This document shows, one piece after another, positions 37,701-45,200 of a stretch of DNA of 64,000 nucleotides. The translations under genes and the position numbers were made by a program. The DNA lies in contig NZ_JAZIFY010000002.1 of the NCBI RefSeq assembly GCF_036634195.1, forward strand, positions 434,001 through 498,000, given 5' to 3'. The stretch is from Streptomyces sp. P9-A4. Lineage in GTDB: Bacteria > Actinomycetota > Actinomycetes > Streptomycetales > Streptomycetaceae. The notes below the pieces were generated by a model. The model had not been told where the DNA came from and made no database searches. It saw nothing but the letters and a program-made list of their open reading frames with translations. How positions within the stretch are numbered: position 1 is the first letter of the stretch; each line of letters starts with the position of its first letter.

Positions 37701-38269
37701 CGGGCGACGAGCCGGGCGACGGGCCGGGCGAGAAGATCCTCGTCGGGTACGTCGTCGCCGACCCGGCAGGCCCCGCCCTCGACCCGCTCGCGCTGCGGGA
37801 GCGACTGCGCGGTGTCCTTCCCGAGCACCTCGTGCCCGCCAGGATCGCCGTCCTCGACCGGCTGCCGCTCACCGCCAACGGCAAGATCGACAAGCGGGCC
37901 CTGCCCCGGGTCGACGCACCGTCCCGCGCCGCGGGTGAGGGGCGCGCCCCGCGCACGCCGGTCGAGCGGACCCTGTGCGCCCTGTTCGCGGACGTGCTCG
38001 ACGCGCCGGGCCCGGTCTCCGCCGACGACAACTTCTTCGACCTCGGTGGGCACTCCCTCCTCGCCGCCCGCCTCACCGGCCGCATCGCGACCGCGCTCGA
38101 CTCCGTCCTCACCACCCGGCTCACCACCCGCGACGTCTTCCTGCACCCCACCCCCGCGGCCCTCGCCGCGCACGTGGCGGCCCGGAGCGCCGCTCCGGCC
38201 AAGCGGGCCAGGCCCGCGCTGCGCCGCCGTACCCCCGGCGACACCCACACCGATCGGAGAAGTTCATGA
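31706..38269 (+). CDS. Nonribosomal peptide synthetase, C-A-T-C-A-T
   Basis: 2,187 residues; start chosen by AAGGAG upstream. Domains: C1 (residues about 12-435, HHVVLDG from 148), A1 (about 470-980, [10 protein letters not shown] near 621, A10 Lys974), T1 (Ser1032 in DLGGHSLL), C2 (about 1089-1520, HHIATDG from 1217), A2 (about 1550-2065, A3 near 1700), T2 (Ser2117). It activates and joins two amino acids on carrier arms. C1 begins LPLSAAQHDIWMA and contains MASNVVPL, recalling the EntF-type C domain, so an acyl or aryl starter may be taken up. A1 and A2 share an identical core, read by eye as D-A-L-Q-Y-G-G-G-F at the pocket positions, which I cannot assign to a residue. No epimerase is seen. 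The stop overlaps the thioesterase start. Confidence 0.93.
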   Translation: MASDAGTAPGATAVRLPLSAAQHDIWMAHHLDPTGRRYNIGEYHEIRGAVDEELFAAAWYQLVREADVLRIRRTEADEEGVWQILDAEPGDRRIESVDLSGAADPEAEGRTWVRRCLAAPYDLAAGELTRHALVKLGEEHFLYVKCYHHVVLDGMASSLLDQRIAELYGKALAGEPWGPTPFGALPELLAEDSAHRSSPEAAAERAHWAEHLAGAPETPRIAEGRTTGVPDDGVPFVRRSAVLGPERAERLREVARAHRTRWPMLMVTLVAAYVHRISGRTDLTLGLPVTGRTTELSRRTPGMASNVVPLRLTVDPGGPLSALVRSVVAESRHGLKHQRTRYEDMCRDLGLGEGARRLTAPLVNIMAFAPELDFGGQPTLTHNLSNGPVEDLAIGVYDRGPEVGVRVDFDAAPEVCDLVAVADHQDRFLRFVDTALDRMDRTVRELDLLDPAERRLLLEERAGVTVEIGDGTLAELFEEQARLRPEHPAVVFGEETLNYGELNGRANRLAHHLMAAGLRRGDLAGVLLERSNAFAVAVLAVIKTGAGYALLDPEFPDERLANTASDARIAVLVGDGRQAGRLTGPWHTVLVDREADAIGARPTSNPETVVTTDDVACVMFTSGSTGRPKGILSSHRNLVSTLTHQTYCTFGPTETFLQCSPVSWDAFSLEYWGALLHGGTTILQPGQRPDPTHITELTQQHPITMLQLSSSLFNYLTDEHPHTFNTTHTTYTGGEPASPTHTHKLHTHHPHLTITNGYGPAESLGFTTTHTIQPTTTPPTTHPIGTPLTNKHTYILDTHLNPTPPGTTGELYLTGHGLAHGYHHQPTTTATHFTPNPYGPPGTRLYRTGDLAYWDSEGRLHYAGRTDAQVKVRGFRVEPTEIETVLTGHPGISRAAVLTHPDRHGTPQLVAYVTVEPTGVGTAIGTGTGTGSDTAEPAPGPQEVRAWSRTLLPEHMVPAVVVVMDRLPLTANGKIDKRALPAPELDTAVTADGGRAPRTPVEEILCGLFAEVLDVPRSLGADDSFFDLGGHSLLAARLTGRIATTLDARLTIRDVFQHPTPAALAARLADRGGRPALPPLTAEQRSCELPPLSFAQQRLWLISDMEQGGTSYNVPMTVRLEGEVDAGALRSAFADLAARHEPLRTVFVRVDGEPRQRVLPAGTDRLVFECRQVDPARLDEAVTEAAGHAFDLAVECPLRVTLFDLGADRYELLVLLHHIATDGQSLAPLFADLSTAYAARGAGAAPEWPTELPVRYADFAHWQRRVLGHPGDAESPLGRDLAHWRRTLDGLPEELGPLHDRPRPAVATHRGGLVPVDFGPDLYAGITALARRERCTPFMVVHAALAATLTRLGAGTDLALGAPVAGRPDEQLAGLVGFFVNTLVLRTDTSRDPSFRELLGRVRAADLDAYAHQDTPFDLVLEAVNPVRSLARHPLFQVCLALESGATPGPVLAGARTLRTAPVSNGSAKFDLEFLLSGDDETGLTGAVVYATDLFDASTVERTAAMLRRVLEQAVAEPGQRLSRFELMDGTERRRLLAEGRGAEAEIGDGTLAELFEEQARLRPEHPAVVFGEETLNYGELNERANRLAHHLMAAGLRRGDLAGVLLERSNAFAVAVLAVIKTGAGYALLDPEFPDERLASSADRAGIAVLVTDSTQASRVEGPWLTLRVDTEAGAIAARPAENPGIRLTPQDIACVMFTSGSTGRPKGILSSHRNLVSTLTHQTYCTFGPTETFLQCSPVSWDAFSLEYWGALLHGGTTILQPGQRPDPTHITELTQQHPITMLQLSSSLFNYLTDEHPHTFNTTHTTYTGGEPASPTHTHKLHTHHPHLTITNGYGPAESLGFTTTHTIQPTTTPPTTHPIGTPLTNKHTYILDTHLNPTPPGTTGELYLTGHGLAHGYHHQPTTTATHFTPNPYGPPGTRLYRTGDLVRRRADGALEYLGRADEQVKIRGFRVEPGEVEAALLGDESVAQATVLVRTDGGPRRPDDGQNNGPGDEPGDEPGDGPGEKILVGYVVADPAGPALDPLALRERLRGVLPEHLVPARIAVLDRLPLTANGKIDKRALPRVDAPSRAAGEGRAPRTPVERTLCALFADVLDAPGPVSADDNFFDLGGHSLLAARLTGRIATALDSVLTTRLTTRDVFLHPTPAALAAHVAARSAAPAKRARPALRRRTPGDTHTDRRSS
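33104..34259 (+). repeat. Repeat copy 1 in A1: GRINS-like skewed repeat
   Basis: Copy of 36341-37496 at a constant offset of 3,237 bp. The part 33575-34259 (685 bp) looks identical by eye; 33104-33379 is nearly identical; the patch 33380-33550 is divergent. The identical part has extreme skew: bases 33841-33900 contain 32 C, 19 A, 7 T and 2 G, while 33301-33360 has 17 G. It covers A3 to A7 of the adenylation domain and encodes Thr/His/Pro-rich sequence. Confidence 0.85.
36341..37496 (+). repeat. Repeat copy 2 in A2: GRINS-like skewed repeat
   Basis: Partner of 33104-34259. The identical part is 36812-37496, ending exactly after the TGDL codons (A7), and is preceded by one mismatch at 36811. 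The divergent patch lies at about 36617-36787. Confidence 0.85.
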
Positions 38270-39057
38270 CCCACGACCCGCGCCCCGCGCCCGAGGACGT
38301 CGTCTGGGACCTGCCCGGCAGCGGGCCGCACCGGCTGTCGCTCCTGGTCCTCCCCCACGCGGGCGGCAACGCCCACGCGTACGCCGAGTGGCGGGCGCAC
38401 CTGCCGGCGGACGTACGCCTGCTCATCGGCCAGTACCCGGGCCGCGGCGCGCGCTTCTCCGAGGACCTGCCGGAGTCGGTGGACGACCTGTCCGGACCGG
38501 TGGTGGAGGCGCTGCCGGCCGACGCGGGTGAGCTGGTGGTGCTCGGCCACAGCATGGGCTCCCTGGTCGCGTTCGAGGTCGTCCGCGCCCTCCAGGCGGC
38601 CGGCCGTACCCCTCGCGCCCTGATCGCCTCGGCCTGCCGGGCCCCGTTCCTGGCGAACCCGTGCGCCGTGCATCCCGAACTCCTCGACGACGACGCCCTG
38701 GTGGCGGCCATCAAGGAGCGCGGCGGCACCGACGACTCGATTCTCGACGAGCCGGAGCTGCGGGAGATCGTCCTGCCGTCGATCCGCGCGGACTTCGCCA
38801 TCGACGACGTGTACCGCTGCGCCGACCCGGCGGCCCGGGTGGACTGCCCGGTCACCGTCATCGGCGGCGACGCCGATCCGGTGGCGCCGGCGGAGAACCT
38901 GCGCCACTGGGGCGAGGTCACCGAGCACGCCTTCACGACGGAGGTGCTGCCCGGCGGTCACTTCTACTTCCAGCAGCAGCTGGACGCCTTCTTCGCCCTG
39001 GTGAACCCGGTGCTCGACGCCGCCGTCGCCCCGGCCCCGGCCCCGAGCGCGGTCTGA
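38266..39057 (+). CDS. Type II thioesterase
   Basis: 263 residues, start overlapping the NRPS stop (ATGA). An alpha/beta hydrolase with the type II thioesterase signatures LLVLPHAGGNAHAY, nucleophile Ser96 in GHSMGS, an acid in GDADP (about residue 200) and His232 in GGHFYFQ. It removes misprimed acyl groups from the carrier domains of the assembly line. It is part of the NRPS operon and is a typical editing partner. Confidence 0.92.
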   Translation: MTHDPRPAPEDVVWDLPGSGPHRLSLLVLPHAGGNAHAYAEWRAHLPADVRLLIGQYPGRGARFSEDLPESVDDLSGPVVEALPADAGELVVLGHSMGSLVAFEVVRALQAAGRTPRALIASACRAPFLANPCAVHPELLDDDALVAAIKERGGTDDSILDEPELREIVLPSIRADFAIDDVYRCADPAARVDCPVTVIGGDADPVAPAENLRHWGEVTEHAFTTEVLPGGHFYFQQQLDAFFALVNPVLDAAVAPAPAPSAV

Positions 39058-39137
39058 GCAGGCGTCCGCGTTCTCTCGCCCGTACGCCGCACCCCCTCCC
39101 CCGCATTCCTTCCGCACCCACCGATCCGAGGACTCCC

Positions 39138-40172
39138 ATGACCACCTACGCCGAATCGACCACGGCGCCCACGCTCGACATCGTCCGCGAACCCGGCAAG
39201 CCCGTCGTCGTCCACACCCCCGCCTTCGACTCCATGGCCGAGGCCGCCGCCTGGCTCGACAGCCGGCGGGACGACGTACAGGCCGAACTGCACCGCTCCG
39301 GCGCCGTCCTGCTGCGCGGGCTGCCCGTCACCGACGCGGCCGACTTCGCCCGTGCCCGGGACGCCCTGATCCGTGAGCGCGCCGGATACAAGGAGAAGGC
39401 CACCCCGCGCACCGACTTCGGCGAGGGCGTGTTCTCCTCCACCGACCTGCCGGCCGTCCAGCCGATCCGGCTGCACAACGAGAACAGCTACACCCTGGAC
39501 TTCCCCGGCGTCCTCCTCTTCGGCTGCGTCACCGCGCCCGCCGAGGGCGGGGCCACCACGGTCGGCGACATGCGCGAGGCCCTGCGGCTGCTCCCGCCGG
39601 AGCTGGCCGAGCGGTTCGCGCGGGCCGGCTGGCTCCTGGTGCGCAACTACTCCGAGCTGGCCGGTCTCCCCTGGTACAAGACCTTCGCCACCGAGGACAG
39701 GTCCGTGGCCGAGGCGTACTGCCGGGAGAACACCGTCGGGTACGAGTGGCTGGACGACGACTCGATGCGGACCACGCAGCGCCGCTCGGCCATCGTCACC
39801 CATCCGGTGACCGGCGAGAAGGTCTGGTTCAACCACTTCGCGTTCTGGAACAGCCGCACCCTCGACGAGGACGTCCGGGAGGTCCTGCTCGACACGTACG
39901 GCGAGGACGGCCTGCCGTTCTCCACCTATCTGGGTGACGGGACCGCGCTGACCGACGCCGAGGTCGACACGATCAACGACGTGTACGACCGCGTCACCGT
40001 GCGCGAGACCTGGCAGCGCGGCGACCTGATGCTCGTCGACAACATCCTCTGCGCCCACGGCCGCGAGGCCTACGCGGGCGACCGGAAGATCCTCGTCGCC
40101 ATGGGCGAGCCGGTCGCGCTGGCCGACTGCCGCCCGGAGACCGCCCCTTCGACCGCCCTGTACGGGGAGTGA
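39138..40172 (+). CDS. TauD/TfdA-type Fe(II)/2-oxoglutarate hydroxylase (SyrP-like)
   Basis: 344 residues. The Fe ligands are visible: His113 and Glu115 in HNENS, and distal His307 in AHGREAY; Arg316 in GDRKILVA would bind 2-oxoglutarate. HNE in place of HxD, with the RLHNENSYT context, is typical of the clavaminate-synthase/SyrP group that beta-hydroxylates carrier-bound amino acids. It lies seven bases before the stand-alone A-T gene, which points to a substrate loaded on that carrier, probably a Gln-type residue, or to a later residue such as 3-methylaspartate. The product position is an inference. Confidence 0.88.
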   Translation: MTTYAESTTAPTLDIVREPGKPVVVHTPAFDSMAEAAAWLDSRRDDVQAELHRSGAVLLRGLPVTDAADFARARDALIRERAGYKEKATPRTDFGEGVFSSTDLPAVQPIRLHNENSYTLDFPGVLLFGCVTAPAEGGATTVGDMREALRLLPPELAERFARAGWLLVRNYSELAGLPWYKTFATEDRSVAEAYCRENTVGYEWLDDDSMRTTQRRSAIVTHPVTGEKVWFNHFAFWNSRTLDEDVREVLLDTYGEDGLPFSTYLGDGTALTDAEVDTINDVYDRVTVRETWQRGDLMLVDNILCAHGREAYAGDRKILVAMGEPVALADCRPETAPSTALYGE

Positions 40173-40179
40173 GCCCGAG

Positions 40180-42048
40180 ATGACCACCGTTCTGCCCGCG
40201 CGCGCCGCCGCGCCCAGCCCCGTGACCGCTTCCCCCGTCACCGCCTCCCCCGCCCCGGCCGCTGCCGCCCTCCCCGCCGATCTGCTCACCCGGCTCGCCG
40301 CCGTTCCCGGTGGCCGTACCGCCGTGGTCGCCGCCGACCGCGAGCTGGACTTCGCCGCGCTGCGCGCCGAGGCCGCCCGTATCGCCGGCCGGCTCGCCGG
40401 CCTCGGCGTCGGCCCGGAAAGCGTGGTCGCGCTGTGCCTGCCGCGCGGCGCCGACCTCGTCGCCGCGCTGATCGGCACCCTCACCGCCGGGGCCGCCTAT
40501 CTGCCGGTCGACCCGAACCTGCCCGCCGACCGGCGCCGCTACCTGGTCGAGGACGCCCGCGCCGACCTCGTCGTGACGGCCGGCCCCGGGGCCGAGCCGC
40601 TCACCGAGGGCGTGCCGCACCTGACCGCCGCCGAGCTGAGCGCGCCCACGGCCGGTTCCGACGTGTTCCGGCCGGTGCCCGTGCCCGCCGACGCGCTCGC
40701 CTACGTCATCTACACCTCCGGCTCGACCGGGCGCCCCAAGGGCGTGGAGGTCGGCAGGGCCGCCGCCGCCGCGCTGCTCACGGAGCTGGAGGAGGCGGGC
40801 ATCGCCGTCACCGACGGCGGCCGGGTGGGCTGGAACGCGTCCCCGTCCTTCGATGCCTCCGTGCAGCAGTGGGTCCGGCTGTGCCGTGGCGACGCCCTGG
40901 TGATGATCGACGAGGAGACCCGGCGGGACCCGGCGCTGCTCGCCGCGTTCGTGGACGCGCAGGCGCTCACGGACCTGGACCTCACGCCCTCGCACGCCGA
41001 CCCCCTGCTCGACCTGCTCACCGCCGACGGCGGGCCGCGCCCGCTCACCCTCCTCGTGGGCGGCGAGGCGGTTCCCCCCGCGCTGTGGGACCGGATCGCC
41101 GGGCTCGGCTCCGCTGGAACGATACGAGCGGTGAACCTCTACGGGCCCACCGAGTGCACGGTCGACTCCACCGCCGGATGGATCGAGGGCCCGGGCCGCC
41201 AGCCGCACATCGGGACGGTCCTGCCGGGCCTGCGCATGCGGCTCCTCGACGAACGGCTCCGGCCGGTGGCCGAGGGCGCGACCGGGGAGCTGTACCTCGC
41301 CGGGCCCCGGGTGGCCCGCGGCTACCGGCGGCGCCCGGCGCTCACGGCGGACCGGTTCGTCCCGGACGTCGAGGACCCGGCGGGCGGCGGCCGGATGTAC
41401 CGGACGGGTGACCTGTGCCGGATGCTCCCGGACGGGAGCCTCGTGTACCTGGGGCGCGCCGACGGCCAGGTGAAGCTGCGCGGCCACCGGATCGAACTCC
41501 CCGAGATCGAAGCCGCGTTGACGCGCTTCGCCGGGGTGGCGGAGGCCGCCGTGATCGTACGGGAGGACCCGGCCGGAACCCCTGGGCTGGCCGCGTACTA
41601 CCGCCCGGCCGGCGGCGCGGAGGTGTCGGCGGAGGGGCTGCGCGAGCTGCTCGCCGCCGAACTCCCCGCGTACATGGTGCCGTCGGCGTTCGTGGCGATG
41701 GACCGCTTCCCGACGACCCAGAACGGCAAGCTGGACCGGGCCGCGCTGCCCGCTCCGACGGCCGGGACTGCCGCGCCGGCCGACTCCGCCGCCATGGACG
41801 AACTGTCCGGCACGGTCGAGCGGTTGATCGGCGGAGTGTGGGCGACGGTGCTGGGCGCCTCGCAGATCGGCCCCGAGGACAACTTCTTCAAGCTGGGGGG
41901 ACATTCGCTGCTCGCGATCAAGCTGGTGTCGCGGGTACGGGCCGAGCTGAAGGTGGCGCTTCCCGTCAAGGCCGTCTACGCGAACCCGCGCCTGCGCGAC
42001 CTGGCGCGGTACATCGAGGAACTGCTCGCCACCACCGAGGACGCCTGA
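40180..42048 (+). CDS. Stand-alone NRPS adenylation-thiolation (A-T) protein, Gln-type code
   Basis: 622 residues, only A then T. A3 is [11 protein letters not shown] from residue 178; the T serine is Ser576 in KLGGHSLL. Aligned by eye to the GrsA Phe domain, the pocket residues read D-A-Q-D-L-G-L-V-D with the A10 Lys, close to the Gln code DAQDLGVVDK as I remember it. With the adjacent hydroxylase it could load and beta-hydroxylate Gln on its own carrier, then pass it to a C domain in trans. It lacks any C or TE domain. The substrate assignment is tentative and comes only from motif positions. Confidence 0.85.
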   Translation: MTTVLPARAAAPSPVTASPVTASPAPAAAALPADLLTRLAAVPGGRTAVVAADRELDFAALRAEAARIAGRLAGLGVGPESVVALCLPRGADLVAALIGTLTAGAAYLPVDPNLPADRRRYLVEDARADLVVTAGPGAEPLTEGVPHLTAAELSAPTAGSDVFRPVPVPADALAYVIYTSGSTGRPKGVEVGRAAAAALLTELEEAGIAVTDGGRVGWNASPSFDASVQQWVRLCRGDALVMIDEETRRDPALLAAFVDAQALTDLDLTPSHADPLLDLLTADGGPRPLTLLVGGEAVPPALWDRIAGLGSAGTIRAVNLYGPTECTVDSTAGWIEGPGRQPHIGTVLPGLRMRLLDERLRPVAEGATGELYLAGPRVARGYRRRPALTADRFVPDVEDPAGGGRMYRTGDLCRMLPDGSLVYLGRADGQVKLRGHRIELPEIEAALTRFAGVAEAAVIVREDPAGTPGLAAYYRPAGGAEVSAEGLRELLAAELPAYMVPSAFVAMDRFPTTQNGKLDRAALPAPTAGTAAPADSAAMDELSGTVERLIGGVWATVLGASQIGPEDNFFKLGGHSLLAIKLVSRVRAELKVALPVKAVYANPRLRDLARYIEELLATTEDA

Positions 42049-42112
42049 GCCGTCGCCGGGCCGCGGGCGCCACCGCCGGGACCTGAGCCCCGCCCGGCCC
42101 CGGCCCGGATTC

Positions 42113-42195
42113 CGACCGCCGGCCCCGGCCCACGTTCCGACCGCCGGCCCCGGCCCGCGTTGCGACCGCCGGCCCCGGCCCGCGTTGCGACCGCC
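42113..42195. repeat. 25-bp tandem repeat, about 3.3 copies
   Basis: Units start at 42113, 42138, 42163 and 42188 (cgaccgcc-ggccccggcc-core), between the A-T gene and the next NRPS. GC-rich, non-coding, with only a few mismatches between units. Confidence 0.75.
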
Positions 42196-42243
42196 ATCCC
42201 CTCCCTCCCCCCTCTCCCGTAGCCGCACCTTCACCCCCCGAGG

Positions 42244-45200
42244 ATGACCGTGATCCCCCTGTCCTTCGCCCAGCGCCGTCTGTGGTTCCTGAACCGGCTC
42301 GACGGCCCGTCCTCCACGTACAACGCGCCGGTCGTGCTGCGGCTCGACGGGGTCCCGGAGCTTCCGGCGCTCCGGTCGGCGCTCGGGGATCTCGCCCGGC
42401 GGCACGAGGTGCTCCGCACGGTGTTCCCGGCCGGCCCGGACGGTGAGCCGTACCAGGAGGTCGTGGCGGAGCCGGACATCACCCTGGCGGTACGGGAGTG
42501 CCCGGCGGCGTCCCTGGAGGAGCTGGTGGCCTGCTTCGGCCGGGAGTCCTTCGACATCGGCACCCAACTGCCCTTCCGTGCCGCACTGTTCCTTCCCGAG
42601 GGCGGGCCCGGTTCGGTGCTCGTGCTGCTGCTCCATCACGTGGCCACGGACGGGTGGTCGCTCCGGCCGCTGCTGCGGGACCTGACGGAGGCGTACGCGG
42701 CCCGGCTCGCCGGGGCGGCGCCCGAGCAGGAGGAGCTGCCGGTCCGGTACACCGACTACACGCTGTGGCAGCACGAGGTCCTCGGGGACCCGGCGGACCC
42801 GGACAGTCTGGCCCGCGAGCAGCTGGACCACTGGGCGGCGGCCCTGGAGGGGCTGCCGCCGGTGACGCCGCTCCCGGCGGACCGGCCGCGGCCCACGGAG
42901 CCCAGCCACCGGGGCGGGACGGTCACCGCGGAGGTCGGCGCCGAGGCCCACCGGGGGCTGCTGGGACTGGCCAGGGAGACGGGGACGAGCCTGTTCATGG
43001 TAGTCAGGGCGGCGCTCGCGGCGGCACTTTCCTCGGCGGGCGCGGGCGAGGACATCGCGATCGGGACGCCGGTCGCGGGGCGGCCCGAGGAGGATCTGTA
43101 CGACCTGGTGGGGTTCTTCGTGAACTCCCTGGCCCTGCGCACGGACCTGTCGGGTGATCCCACGGTCGCGGAGCTGGTGGCGCGGGTGCGGGACACGGAC
43201 CTGGCGGCGTACGCGAACGAGGAGCTGCCGTTCGACCTCCTCGTGGAGCACCTCAATCCCGACCGGTCGCTGTCCCATCACCCCTTCTTCCAGGTGATGT
43301 TGAGCATGCAGAGCGCCGACGCCCCGGCGCTTGCGGCGCTCGGCCCCGTCATGGGGACGGTGGAGACCTCGGACCTGGCGGCGGCCAAGTTCGACCTGAC
43401 GGTGGTGTGCGCCGAGCGGCACGGGCCCGCGGGCGACCCCGACGGTCTGGAGGTCGGCGTGCAGTACGCGACGGACCTGTTCGACGAGGGGACCGCGCGT
43501 CTCCTCCTCGATCTGTACGTCCGCGCGCTCACGGCCTTCGCCGGCCGTCCGGGCGCCCGGCTGGGTGAACTCGCCCTGGTCGGCGGGGACGAGAGGGCGG
43601 AGCTCGCCGCCCGGCACGAGCGGCTGGCCGTCGCCGAGGCGGAGCGGCGCGCCGCCGAGTCGCGTACGGGAGCGGGGGCGGGGGCCGAATCGGGTGACGG
43701 TGCGGCCGTCAGCCCGCTCGGGGAGATCCTGTGCGGACTGTTCGCGGAGGTGCTCGGCCTCGAACGGCTCGGCGCGGACGACAACTTCTTCCGGTCGGGC
43801 GGGCATTCGCTGCTCGCCGGCAAGCTGATGAACCGGGTGCGCGCGGTCATCGGCAGGGAGGCGGGCATCCGTGACCTGTTCCTGGCGCCGACGCCCGCCG
43901 GTCTGGCCCGCCGCATGGAGGAGCGGGGCGGCGGCGCGGAGAAGCGTCCGGCGTTGCGTCCGGTCCCGGCCGCCGAGCGGCCCGAGCGGCTGCCGCTCTC
44001 GTACGCCCAGCGGAGCCTGTGGTTCGTGGGGCAGCTGGAGGGACGCAGCGCCACGTACAACATCCCGCTGGTCCGCCGACTGGAACGGCCGCTCGTGCCG
44101 GGGGCGTTCGCGGCTGCGCTCGCGGACGTGGCGGAGCGCCACGAGGTGCTGCGCACGGTCTGTCCGACGGTCGCGGGAGAGCCGTACCAGGAGATCCTGG
44201 CCGGTGTACGGCCCGTCCTCGGCCTCGTACGGGCCGGGGACGCGGCGGAACTGGCGGCCGAGGTGGACAGGGCGGCCGGGCACGTCTTCGACCTGGCGAA
44301 GGAGATCCCCTTCCGGGCCACCCTGATCGACTGCGCGGAGGACGGCGGCCAGGTCCTGGTGCTGCTCGTGCACCACATCGCCGGGGACGGCTGGTCCACC
44401 GACCGGCTGCTGGCCGACCTCTCCGAGGCGTACGAGGCGCGGCTCGCGGGCCGCGCCCCGGGCTGGGAGCCGCTGCCGGTCCAGTACGCGGACTACACGC
44501 TCTGGCAGCGCGAACTCCTCGGCGACGGCGACGGCTCCGAGCCCGGCAGGAACGACGGACTTCTCGCTACCCAACTGGCGTACTGGAAGAAGGCGTTGGA
44601 CGGACTTCCGCCGCTGATCGCGCTGCCCACCGACCGGCCGCGCCCCGCCGAGCCCACCCACCGGGGCGCCCTTGCCCCCTTCCGGCTGGACGCGGAGACC
44701 CATCGGGCCCTGGCGCGCACGGCGCTCGCCACCGGAACGACCCTGTTCATGGTGGTGCAGGCCGCGCTCGTGGCGCTGCTGAGCCGCCACGGGGCCGGAC
44801 CCGACGTCGCCGTGGGCACCACGGTCGCCGGGCGGGGCGACGAGGCCCTGAACCGGCTCGCCGGCTTCTTCGTGAACACGCTGGTGCTGCGGACCTCCGC
44901 GGACGGCGATCCGCGCTTCACCGAGCTGCTCGGCCGGGTCAGGGAGGCCGACCTGACGGCCTTCGGGCACCAGGACGTGCCCTTCGACCGGCTGGTGGAG
45001 CATCTGAACCCGCACCGGTCCTCCGCCCACCACCCGCTGGTGCAGGTGATGCTCCAGGTGCACACGGCCGGCGGCGCGGCGGCGGATACGGCCCTGTCGG
45101 GCACGCCGGTCCCGTTCGGGGCGCACACCGCGAAGACGGACCTGACCTTCGCGCTGACAGCGGGCCGCGACCGGTCCGGCGAACCCGGGGAGCTGACCGG

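Noticed and set aside
42113..42195. CRISPR-like array
   Set aside because: Units are directly adjacent without spacers and there are no cas genes, so it is a simple tandem repeat.
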